A stretch of 64,000 bases of DNA from Juglans regia (Eukaryota > Streptophyta > Magnoliopsida > Fagales > Juglandaceae): assembly GCF_001411555.2 (NCBI RefSeq), contig NC_049902.1, forward strand, positions 9,803,985 through 9,867,984, read 5' to 3'. Below are positions 10,829 to 20,780 of this stretch, one piece after another. Each line of letters begins with the position of its first letter. The stretch's first letter is position 1. The notes beneath the pieces were generated by a model. That model had not been told where the DNA came from and made no database searches. It saw nothing but the letters and a program-made list of their open reading frames with translations. A program made the translations under genes and the position numbers.

Positions 10829-13190
10829 ATGGCCTTTAAGAAATCCACCCAACCCATGGCTTCCAGTGGGGGAGACGCTCCAGAGGTTGGCGATGTCGGG
10901 CCGTCTTTCTGGGGCAACAATTGGCGTTCCAACTTTCAAGCGGTGACGCTGGCATCTCTGGCCCTTACTTACCAAGTGCCGAAATCGGTGCTCTTCGAGG
11001 TCCCCAACCCACACGAAGGTGCCGTTGACACTTAGGGTCACTCTTCTCGAGTTGCCCTCTTTCCTTCCATGTATTTGTGTGGCTTGAGGCTTCATTTCCC
11101 TCGCCCCGTTCACGATTTGCTGGATCGTCTTGGTCTAGTCCCGTCTCAGCTTCACCCAAACGCTTGGAGGTCTTAGCTTCACCCAAACGCTTAGAGGCTC
11201 CTGATTTACTGCAGTATCATCTGGCGATTAGCCTTGCTGGAGTCATACTTGGAGCAAGTTGACCTCACCTGCCGTGAGTTCCTCCTCACTCACAAGGTGT
11301 TGAGGCAGAAGGGGAACGTTTGTAGCTTCAGGGTGATGCACGCCCTTGTCAATCTGGAGTCGTGGTACCTTAAAGTGAAGAACTGGTCACTGAAGTTCTT
11401 TTTCTTGTTTGGCCGCAGATGGGAGTTCTCGGTGTGTCCGACAGCCAACCCAATCGAGTCGGGCTTATCGCCGTCGTTAGGGAGTGGGTGAAGAAGAACC
11501 CCAACAACGTCTTCTCGGAAGCCCTTCTTTCCGAGGAGAGCTTAAGGGTTTCTTTCCCTCCCCTCAACCACGTTTCTTTTTATGACAGGGCAATCGTTGC
11601 TCGGCCCCGAGTCTCTCCTACCCGAAGTGCCACTTAAATCCTTTCCCACTAGGCAAGGGGAGGAAACCTCGCTTGGAGGGGGGCAAGGGCCAATAGCGGG
11701 CCCCCTTCTGGAGCCTTGATTCCTGAAGGGCGAGCATTGGCTACGCCTGAGGTCTATCGTCCCACCATCCCAGTGACGCCGGTGGAGGCAACCTACTGTC
11801 CTGCTACGTGGAGGTGCCAGTAGAACCTTTTTCCTTTTAGTCCCTAGGCATACCGGTAAGAAGCCCTTTGGCTAAGATTCCTATAGTGCTGGCCCCACCA
11901 ACTAATGCTTGTGATGTGCTTCCAGAAACTGGTGAAATTAACATCTTACTCCGTGGAATTTTTGCAGTCGAGATTCCCTGGCGGGCTATCATGGGGTAGC
12001 ATTCTCTGAGGGTCTCCTCCCCTTCTTCAGCTTGCTTTGCTGCTTGTAGTTGCTCATTTGAAGGCAAGATTGAGGTTTGCTAGGGGGATCCCAGCTCTGA
12101 GGCAGGCGAGGAGGATCTTTAATTGCTTGGAGGCTTGGACACCGTCATTGAAAGGGTGGCGGCCGCTACTTCTAATAATCATGTCACAGAGGCGAAGCAC
12201 CGAGCGGAAGGTGGTCTCTTTCTGGATATTGTAGTCGGCGTTGGTTCAGGGGGCTCATGTGAAGACCTGCCTGCCTAGGTGGAGCACCAAGTGAAAGGTG
12301 GTCTCCTTCTGGATGTTGTAGTCGGCTTAGGTTCAAGAGGTCTATGTGGGGATCTGCCAGCCTAGGCTGGAATGAGTGCAGAAGACGTAGTCCTTGAGGC
12401 TCATCGGGCCGAGGCGGCTACACAAGCTTCTGATGCTGAGGGTCAGTAAAAGTTATCCCCCCTTTGGCCTGGTTGTAAAGTGAGGGGGTGTCATGCGGAA
12501 GCTGTTAGCCATGTCGCCAAGTGTTTGTCTGGCCTTTTTCATGAGGTTTGGCGACTTCTTTTTCCATCTTTCTCCTTTCTTTCACTATTTTCTAGATTCT
12601 CTTTATTGACCAGGACCTCAATGGCCTAGACCACCCTTCAGTGTGCTTGTGGCCGGCGGGAAGATAGGGAGCAGCTAGAGCAAGAGCTGAAGAGGGTACG
12701 ACTTGCCTTGGAAGAGGAGAGCAGGAAAAATGAAAAGCTTACCAACTGTCGAAAGAGGCTCAAGAAGAAAGCGAGGGAAGACAGCTAGCGGATGGAGCGA
12801 CTTGGTACAGATATTCGAGGCGACCAATCCTGGGTAGAAGAGGTCACCTCATGCCAGGAAAAGCAGCTGAAGTTGGTCCCAGGCATTCGCAATCTCGCGC
12901 AGGGGCACGGGTGTGCTGAGGGTCTTAGGTCAATGCGGGACCTCATCTTGGAGAGACCACAGCTATGTCTGTGGACTCCCGAGAAATATTTGCAGGGCCT
13001 TGACCTTACCCAAATCGCCATTGACGAAGAGGCTTTCACGTTCAGCCACAAGTTGGGGAGGAAAGAAATCCCTAATGCTTTTATGGGTCCTGTCTTCCTG
13101 GCCGTGTCCGAGCCTACTGCTTCCAAGCCCCGCGATCCTGATCTCGACGTTCCTGAGGTTGGCCATCCTGATGCCGAGGTCTCCAATTAG
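10829..13190 (+). pseudogene. Antisense ORF of the retrotransposon (Transposase_28-like, coiled coil), decayed
   Basis: A plus-strand gene against the direction of the retrotransposon. It starts MAFKKSTQPMASSGGDAPE at 10829. Frames then shift, but successive pieces line up with the plant 'putative gypsy type transposon' domain PF04195 (Transposase_28): CGLRLHFPRPVHDLLDRLG then VPSQLHPNAWRS near 11070-11170, SWYLKVKNWSLKFFFLFG near 11360-11410, and REWVKKNPNNVFSEALLSEE near 11480-11540. A charged helix (EQLEQELKRVRLALEEESRK, about 12670-12730) predicts a coiled coil. The last open part (12792-13190) ends PEVGHPDAEVSN. Several frameshifts and stops prevent a full product. Function of these proteins is unknown; antisense ORFs at this place are reported for Tat-lineage elements. 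Confidence 0.7.
11148..11201 (+). repeat. 27-bp tandem duplication in the antisense ORF
   Basis: AGCTTCACCCAAACGCTTGG begins at 11148 and again at 11175 with one change, giving two adjacent 27-bp units, exactly nine codons. It duplicates the LHPNAWR part of the ORF. It looks like a recent slippage or local duplication. Confidence 0.85.
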
Positions 13191-13332
13191 GATTCCTGAC
13201 ATCGTCACGCCCTAGCTTCTTGGCGTTGCTGCTACTCTTTTATTTTCCTCTTCTTTCCCTTTCTTTTCTTTTTAGTAAACGTATATACCTATGCGCCATC
13301 ACCATGCGGCTTGTATGTAATTTTTTATTATT

Positions 13333-13338
13333 AATAAA
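13333..13338 (+). terminator. AATAAA polyadenylation signal after the antisense ORF
   Basis: AATAAA lies about 145 bp after the stop codon at 13188-13190, followed by T-rich sequence. With the TATA box at 10704 it frames a transcription unit of about 2.6 kb. Single hexamers occur by chance in AT-rich DNA, but this part is GC-richer than average for the window. Confidence 0.5.
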
Positions 13339-13789
13339 ATTGCTTCATATTTCATCATGTTAGGCTGCTTATATTAACGATGTTTCCCTTTTGTCGTTTT
13401 GCTCTTCTCCAGTGCTTCCTTCTATGATTTTCCCTTCTTCTTCTTCTTTTTCATGGCCGGCCTGGGGTGTTTTGTCGCAGGAACATGTGGGCTTGGCACG
13501 TGGGAGACGGAGCTCGCGGTCCACCTTGCTAGTAGTGCCTAACCTATTCTTGACTACCCCACTAGCCGACCGCTTATCTGTTTGAACTGCCTTTGTTCAC
13601 CCTTGTTAGATAGTCATCCTCGGCTTTAGCAACTTTATTTGATGAGGCCGAAGCCTCTCTGCTTTTCTTTTCCCTTACACCGATTTCCTCCTTTTTTTGT
13701 CCTTCTCTTGGATGCGTTTTACCCTGCCTAGTCCATCCGTTCTTCCCTTTTGTGTTGTTGTGCTTTATTTTGGCATGTAACTAAAAAAG

Positions 13790-15630
13790 GAGAAGAGAAG
13801 TGATGTCCATGTTTGTTGGCCTTCGTCCACTGTCGTAGGCTTGGGGGGCGATGAAAATCCCCCTACGAGTTAAGCCGCGCTAAGGAGACTCCGGTTGCCT
13901 CCATGGGGGAAAGGCCAGGTAGCATTTTGTGAAACTGCCTCTATGACCCTCCTAAGTAGCACTGTGGATGCGAAGTTTGGATATAAATAGACCCGGCTGC
14001 TCTTTGCCGCAATGATGGCTAGATGAATTCTTCAGGTAGTCGTGGGCTGATCCCACTCTCCACCGCAGGGAGACAATGCGGCCTTTGGCTCGACCAGTCT
14101 CCTCGACCCATCTCCTTTGGCTGGACTCGGTCTCGTCCATTGGCATAGTGCATTTAATCCCTAGTTGGAAGATAAGAATATCATCATCATTTTATCCTTT
14201 AGCTTTGTAGGAGTTAGACTTCGCAAACCTAGGCCCTCTGGCCTGTTACATGATTTGCCTGGATACCAACGTCCGCATTCCTTAGTGTAGTATTCAGGCG
14301 GTCGATGGACCTGGCCCACTTTCCACTAGGGAGAGGTCAGAATGCTTTAGGCCGACCTGCCCCTTTAACCCCTGAGGAGGTAATTTCTTTTGGCGGCTGT
14401 GGGTCGGCTTGTTCTTTATTGTGATGGGAGTCAGGGTAAGTGTTCGGGTAGCTGAAAGGTTGGACCCGCTCTCCTCCGCAGGAGGGTCCGATCGGCCTCT
14501 GACTCAACTCACCCCTACTACCCCGCGGGGAGGTAATTTGTTCATGCAGTTTGAGACTAAACCTACACCCACTCGTTGACATCGTGTAGCCCCTTACTTC
14601 GACATTTCATCTTTGGAGACTTTGTTGATGTTGGGTAGCCGAAAGACTAGGCCCGCACTCCATCAGGGAGAGGTCGGGATGCCTCAAGTCAAACCCGCCC
14701 CTTTATTCCCTGAGGAGGTAACTTTTTTGGACGGCCTTAGCTCTCCCCTGCGAGAGGGTCCAAGAGGCCTTCGGCTCAACTCGTCCCTGCTACCCCACAG
14801 AGAGGTAATTTCTCCGAGCAGTTTGAGACTGAACCCACTCTCACTCGTTGACATCGTAGGAAAATGTAAGATTTGGGTCAGGCTGTTTGAACCCACTCTT
14901 CTTTTGTAGCAGAGGTCAGGGTAAGTATTTAGACCGCCGGGGGGGCTGGATCTATACTCCTCCGCGGGAGAGGTAGAGCAGCCTTTGGCGTGACTCACCC
15001 CTTTGAACCTCGTGGGGAGGTAAGTTTTTCGGGCAGTTTGCAACTTGACCCACTCCTGCCTGTTGACGCTTACGAGAAAGGTAAGTCTTTGTCTTCAGGC
15101 AGCTGAGGATTGGCCTGCACTCTGCCTCGAGAGGGATAAAGCAGCCTTAGGCATTACACCCATCCCTGTGGTGCCCTGTGGGGGAGGTAATTCGGACAGT
15201 GATATAGCTAGTTCATTCTTCACCGCGATAGGGGTTGGAGTGAGTTGTTTGGGCCGCCCGGGGGGGAGGGGGGAATGACCCGCTCTCCATCGCAGCAGGG
15301 GTAGAACGACCTTCGGTCTAGTTCTCCCTTTTGGTCTCGCTGGAGGTACGCTGTTCAGGTAGTTTGATAATGTACCCGACCCCGCCCATTGACATTGCAG
15401 GGAAGGTAAATGTTGGGTCAGGCTAGTGTTGAGCCCACTCTTCGTTGCGATGGAGGTAGTGGTAAGTTGTACGGGCCACCGTGGGGGCAAAGCCCGCTCT
15501 CCATCGTGAGAGGAGTAGAGCGGCATTCGGCCTAGCTCTCCCCTTGATCCATCGGTAAGTACATTGTTCAGAAAATTTGAGACTGGACCCGCTTCCGCCC
15601 GTTGACATCTCATGGAAGGTAGGCATTCAT
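13790..15630 (-). repeat. Degenerate tandem-repeat block of the Tat-like element
   Basis: Units of about 210-330 bp recur. Landmarks are GTTGACATC (near 14575, 14845, 15060, 15387 and 15600), GAGGTAATTT-type boxes (14370, 14530, 14715, 14805, 15015, 15183) and GCAGTTTGAGACT (14548, 14818, 15038, 15575). Between these are GC-rich palindrome-like CCGCTCTCC..GGAGAGG pieces. Such variable repeat blocks in the 3' untranslated region are known for Tat/Ogre elements and can seed satellite DNA. No credible protein is encoded despite open frames on the minus strand. Confidence 0.7.
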
Positions 15631-15949
15631 TTGATGATAATTTTACCATTGCAGATTTCATTAATTGTAGATCGTCTTGTCGATGTTTTGTTGATAGCGC
15701 GAAAGTTCGAAGTGGATGTGTTGCATTGTCCTGGAAAATCATGTCTTTCATTAAATAACAACTATTTACAGTATTTAAATAACGCATTACAAAAAAAAGG
15801 GAAATGGAGCCTTCAACCGGGGAGCTCTCGCTCATTCTACCTTTGCCTATTGGGCCATGCACCTTTCCACTCCCCTTCGAGCCTGGCATGGCGAGTTGCA
15901 GACCAAGGCCTGCCAGTGCTCTCCAAGTGGTGCATGGCCTACTCTTTCC

Positions 15950-16430
15950 TGGAGGTGTTGTCTGGGGTAATCCCACCATCCTTCTGCTTCAGCTCCTGGA
16001 CATAGTATTCCTTTGCCAGGACCTTCTCACCTCAAATTTCTTCCACTCCACGAAGAGTTGGGAACTTCATCTTGAGGTGGTTGGTTGACATGACAGCTCA
16101 CAAGATGTTGAGGGTGGGCCCTCCAATGATGGCGTTGTACGACAATGGGGTTCTCACCACTAGGAAGTCGCCCATGATCAAGATCGTGCAGGGGCACTGC
16201 TCACGAAGACCAGCAGCATGATGGTTCTCACAAGATGAACCATACACCCGGAGAAGCTCTTCAATGGCATGAGGGCAAGATGTAGCCGGGCAGCATCTAT
16301 TCCCAGAACAGGATGTCCGCAAAACTCTAGTTGTCAATGAGAATCTTCAGGGTGGTGAAGTTGGCGACCAACATAGTCACCACCAGCGCATTGTCGTGGG
16401 AGTACATGACCCCCTCATCGTCAGCCTCCA
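15950..16430 (-). pseudogene. Retrotransposon aspartic protease remnant
   Basis: The protease would mature the Gag-Pol precursor. On the minus strand: PVISFVEADDEGVMYSHDNA then LVVTMLVANFTTLKILIDN, matching the segment before the catalytic D-(N/T)-G-S of Tat-lineage proteases. At 16327-16329 the glycine codon of that site is a TAG stop, directly between IDN and SFADILF. Further on, FLVVRTPLSYNAIIGGPTL (16098-16190) is the conserved flap-to-GRP region and NHLKMKFPTL follows. Coding similarity fades near 15950, where reverse transcriptase should begin but does not. Confidence 0.75.
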
Positions 16431-17841
16431 CAAAGGAGATGACCGGGGTCGACTCGCCCTTTTAGTGCTTGACGGGGTGGTACTCTGTTGAGTACACCTC
16501 GTGATACCAGGCCCTCCTGGCGTGTGCCTATATGCTTGAGGAGGAAGGGTCCCCGCTTGTGAACCCTCCCGCTATGGTTTGGATTTCCCCAAGTGGAGGT
16601 CCCCCTCGCGGTGGTGAGTGGAGGGGATCTTGCTATGGCCCTCGTGCTGGTGGTCGTCGCTGAGGGCTTTCTTCTCTTCTGCGCCGGTCGACTCAACTCG
16701 TGCTCCTTTCCCTCAACCTTCACCTTATTTCCTGCTCCAGTCTTCAGGCGGGGGGAAAACGTTGCCTCATTCGCTCATGCTCCCTTCTCCCTTGCTAGGA
16801 GAAGCAGTCATCGGTGTTGTGCGAGGTGGACCTATGGTATGTGCAGTAACGGCGGGTGATACCTTGGTCATCATCTTCATGGGTGGAGGGGTGTTAGCCT
16901 CATGGATGGTGAATGTGCGTCGGTCGAATCAAGGTCCCGATCCCCTCATCGGAGCTTCCTCCCTCCTTTTATCTTGGGAACTCTTCTCCAGCTCCTTTAT
17001 TGGCTCCATCAGGCCTTAAGAGTGTCCTCAACGTTGATGAAGTTATCAGCATGGTCCATGAACTCCCGCAGTGTCACGGGAGTCCTCGCCAGCTCGACCA
17101 TGAACTGGGATCGTGGCTAGACCCCTTCCAGAAGCGCCGCCAGGGTTATTTTCTTATCTTGGTCATCAGTGGTCATGCTTTCCTTGTTGAACTGAAACAG
17201 GTAGGACTTCAGGCTCTCCTCTTCTCTCTGCTCGATGGTGAGAAGGTGCGGTGCTGGGCACCACCTTTTCCTACTCGACATGAACTGGGTCAAGAAAAGT
17301 CGGGCCAGCTCGCCAAAGCTGTTTACTGATCTGGGTGCCAGAGACCCAAACCACACTTGTGTTGGCCCCTTCAGGGTTAGCGGGAACGCCCTGCATGCCA
17401 CCTCGCCTGGGAAGTCATGCTATATCATGTGAGCCCTGAAGTTTCCAGGTACTCAAGGGGGTCCCTTCCTCCATCATAGATCTCCATGGTTGGGAGCTTG
17501 AACTTTGGTGGTAGGGACACGACCATCACCTCTTTTGTGTAGGGTAGACCAGTGCTCGTGAGAAGTTGGTCCACCGACGACGATGTGTCCACCTTCCTTG
17601 CAATCTCTTCGTACTTTCCTTTAAGATTGCGAAGCTCGTCCTACATATTCTTCCTCTCTTCCTCCCTATTTGCTCCAGCTCATGTGTTCTATGATCACAT
17701 GTGCTCCCTCTCTCTGGGCTAAGCCTCCTCGTTCTGCACTCATTGAGGCTTTCTGAGCTCTTCGTTCTCTTTGCGAAGCGTTTGCACCTCATCGATCAAC
17801 TTCGTCACGCATTCCTCCATGGTTTTATTCCTTGCCTCCAT
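16430..17841 (-). pseudogene. Retrotransposon gag (Tat-like), decayed
   Basis: Capsid protein that packages element RNA. The start is MEARNKTMEECVTKLIDEV at 17841, about 100 bp after the primer site, followed by a coiled-coil stretch. Then come VDQLLTSTGLPYTKEVMVV and FKLPTMEIYDGGRDPLEYL near 17470-17560, the typical entry to Retrotrans_gag. The domain core at 17117-17401 reads MACRAFPLTLKGPTQVWFGS with SFGELARLFLTQF, HLLTIEQREEESLKSYL and FNKESM. Several in-frame stops and at least one frameshift break it. The C-terminal part (about 16430-16720) is basic and poorly conserved; I see no clear zinc knuckle. Confidence 0.8.
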
Positions 17842-17916
17842 GACTTCCTCTGTGTCTCTTCTGAGCTACCCAGAACGGGTTGTTGCAGGCATACGAAGTA
17901 CACGCAAGATCAATAA

Positions 17917-17936
17917 CGATCCCATAGACAGTGCCA
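17917..17936 (-). promoter_or_regulatory. Primer-binding site of the Tat-like element
   Basis: Immediately inside the right LTR the minus strand reads TGGCACTGTCTATGGGATCG. This resembles the TGGCGCCGTCTGTGGGAA-type site found after the 5' LTR of many plant Ty3/gypsy elements. It fixes the right LTR as the 5' LTR and the element as minus-strand. Confidence 0.7.
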
Positions 17937-17937
17937 T

Positions 17938-18616
17938 TGTTAATGTCGTGTTTCGTACGCTTTTGAGCCAGGTTCCAGCAACTTAGGTCTTCAAAACTAG
18001 GCCTGCGAAAGTAGAGAAGAAGGTAACTTGGAGAGGATGGCCTTGGGGTTGGGGACTCTTCGATGCCAAAGTTAGTGTAAAGTCTTTTGGATGTTTGTAA
18101 ATAAGTAAGAGAGTCTAGGGGATCAGAAAGAGTTTCTCGTACCTAAGAGTTACTATTATTTTAGAGTTTCTCGTACCAGGAGTCTAGGGGGGGGACAGAT
18201 CGTGTCTGCCCCTATAGAGTCCTTGTCCTTCATACTGTTCCTTTTGTCACAGCGTCATTAATGTGGCGTGTAGCTCGGATAGCGGTGCCATTGATGCGGC
18301 ATGGTTCCCTGATTTACCTTACCCTGCTGGCGTCCTTAGTGGTCCATTGATGTCTTCCATGTGAGAGGATCGAGGGTCCTCGTTACTTTCCGCTCATTAC
18401 GGGAATAAGCACTCAAAGGTTGGACATTGTTCGAGAGGTCTTCAGATCGGCAGGTCTCATCCCCTGCAGTACGTTCCCTCATGGAGGTTGCGTCTAGGGG
18501 AGTCTAACCGTGGGTCGGGCCGAAGATTCTACTTCTTCTGGGTTGGGCTTTCACTTCTTGTCCCCTTAGTTGCCCTTCTCAAGCCCGCTGAAATAGAGGG
18601 GGGAAAACTCCTTACA
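17938..18616 (-). repeat. Right LTR (5' LTR of the minus-strand Tat-like element)
   Basis: Starts TGTTAATGTCG and ends CTCCTTACA in plus orientation, matching the left LTR. It carries a small extra duplication (AGAGTTTCTCGTACC appears twice near 18130-18177) absent from the left copy. Followed directly by the GGTAC duplication. Confidence 0.9.
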
Positions 18617-19936
18617 GGTACCTTATGAAGTCATCACTTATCCTAAAAGTTTAAGCTAATGAGAAAATACAGATTTAATTATTTGTTCTATATCCTATAT
18701 TCTTAATAATGAGTCTAATGATTGTATGTGTAGTGAAAAGGTATAAATGACCTTTTCGCATTAGCTTAAACTGAAAGGTGATTCAAATGAAAAGAGTATA
18801 CTTTAGATTTCTCAAACCAATAACTTATAAAGTGATGCGGGGATGACACCTCGGCATTACAAAAGTAAGGATCACCCACATATATAGGATGGTCGAATGG
18901 CTTGTTTTTTTTCCTTTTTTCTTTCTTCATTTTTTTTTACATGGAAGATGCTCCAAGTTGCAATGGAGCCAAAAGGGAGCTATCAGCAGGACAATGAACT
19001 TGTGTTAAAAATATCGACGTAAAAAATGGGTTCAAGGCAAAAAGATCAGGAAGACAGAAGAGTACAAGACATTGCTTTCTACCATCAAGGGTGTTGGCTC
19101 AGTGGCAACAGACTTGCTTCCTAGTGGTCTAGTGGATGAGAGTTCATTAGTTTAAGTCCATATGAGCACGATGCTATTTATAGACATTACCACTCTCTAC
19201 TAGTTTAGTATGACTATGCCACTTGTTGGGGCTGAAGTTAGGCTATGGTTCAAAGATCAAGTCATTAGGCTCAAGTTCGCATTTTATAAACTAATAATTT
19301 TCCTTTGGTTATACTAATAAGTTTGAATTAGGGGTTCCTTACCAAATCGAGGCATACTCTCATAGGAATGGGCAAAACAATTTGGGGCCAAGAAATTAAT
19401 GTAATCATGTTTCGCAAATTAAGCATTGTAAAACAGTGGCCAACTAGAACAAGCCACAAGCACCACAGGTCCACAACTGCTAAACATAGGTCTCTTTAAT
19501 GAATAAGCCGATAGACTCCACAATTGCCCAGTGTGGTTCTCCTCTAGGAAAAAAGCCGACAAGCTCCATAACTGCCAAGTCTAGGCCCTGCATGAATGAG
19601 CCAACAAGTTACTCTAGCTCCTCGAACCACCAAGGGCAAGTCCTCCTTAGCATTCAACGCTCTCGACAAGACCCCTATTAATGTAGACCAGTTTAGGGAA
19701 AGTTTCTTTTGTAAAACCTTGAGAAGGCAATATCATCACCCGGGTACCAAGGGTAACTTGTTGGCTCCTGAGGCCAGTTGAAAGACCCCTTTGGTCATTC
19801 GAGCCCTGCTCCAAAGGCAAGACATCTTCAGCTTGCAACTTCATATGTCCCTTCACGTAACTCTCCAAGGTTCCAAGGGGAAGTCTCCTTGAAGCCTACA
19901 CAAAGAACCCTACAATATGCAAGTGTAAGACGTCCT
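18617..19936. other. Intergenic repeat-derived DNA between two transposons
   Basis: The first 150 bp continue the dispersed repeat interrupted at 9692. From about 19500 a degenerate motif recurs (AAGACCCCTATGGTCAT and AAGGGCAAG variants), also seen at 25946-26140, 26487-26555 and 48884-49057. It therefore represents older DNA into which the later elements jumped. No gene is supported. Confidence 0.5.
19085..19200 (+). mobile_element. tRNA-derived SINE-like remnant
   Basis: TGGCTCAGTGG (19095-19105) matches an RNA polymerase III A box exactly. AGTTTAAGTCC (19149-19159) is a weak B box, about 44 bp downstream, a spacing usual for plant SINEs. The B box is poor and no poly-A tail or target duplication was recognised, so this is tentative. 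Confidence 0.4.
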
Positions 19937-20780
19937 CACTATAAGAAATTTGATCTTTAGAGACGAAATCTTTTAGGGACAAATTAAATTTTGTCCCTAA
20001 AAGTACTTATTTGGAACAAAATTTAAATTTCGTCTCCAGACATGGAAACGGTTTTTTATGCATTTGAACAGACAAATATTTGTTCGAACTAGATTTTTTG
20101 GGACGAAATATAGCGTCTAAAAAAATCGTTTGAACATTCACAAACACATTCAAACAATATTCTAATTCCCATTCGAATGGTTACATAATTGTTCGAATAA
20201 TAGTCGTGGTTTGGCCCTCTCTCCCATGTTTTCTTCCAATATCGGCGTCCTTGTCTCACTAGCTTCAACGTTGGGTTGGCCCTCTCTCCCATGTTCTCTT
20301 CCAATGTATGCCATTAGTTCACTATTTATAAAACAAATACACAACGAATATAAATAAAATGGAAAGCTCTAATTATATTATATACTGTGATGTTTGAATA
20401 GAAACTACTACGTTCAAATATGAACAACTTTGCTCAAACTACCAGGTATTTAATTTGAATGCTGAATAGTATTGTTCGAACAATATCGATCCATGTTCTA
20501 ATGTTTTATACTCATTAAAAAAACTGGGACTTGTTTGAATGGTTACTACGGATTCGAACAGATAAATATGCAATTCGAACAATATAAATCCTATGGCCAT
20601 CGAACAACATAAATGTTCCATTCAGACGGAAATAAAAAAAACTATTCGAACAGTTCGTCTGCTCAGTTTTTAACATTAAAACATGTTGTTTAAGGTTCAT
20701 AGATTAAAATGTCTGTTGACAAATGCTCGTTCGAACAGCTTCAAAGATGTTTGAACAAGATCATCCATGAAATCCATGGC
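19937..20780. repeat. Left subterminal repeats of CACTA 2
   Basis: After the terminus the box GGGACGAAAT/TTTGTCCC recurs several times to about 20115. Then variants of TTCGAACA (GTTCGAAC, ATTCGAAT, GTTTGAAC) are scattered in both orientations to about 20755, often 20-60 bp apart. This fits binding sites for the element's own DNA-binding protein. Confidence 0.75.

Larger units (their letters stand above)
9693..18616 (-). mobile_element. Tat-like Ty3/gypsy LTR retrotransposon lacking pol, with opposite-strand gene
   Basis: Two LTRs of about 670 bp in direct orientation bracket the element, which is flanked on both sides by a perfect 5-bp duplication GGTAC (9688-9692 and 18617-18621). The element reads on the minus strand: the primer site directly abuts the right LTR, then gag and protease remnants, then no reverse transcriptase, RNase H or integrase, then a tandem-repeat block, then an ORF on the opposite strand, then the left LTR. 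This order, with a repeat-rich 3' region and an antisense ORF, is known from the Tat lineage. It is a non-autonomous copy that would need enzymes from a related element. Confidence 0.88.

Noticed and set aside
15095..15979. 294-codon minus-strand open frame
   Set aside because: It spans the tandem-repeat block of the Tat-like element and has no retrotransposon or other domain; repeats explain its openness.
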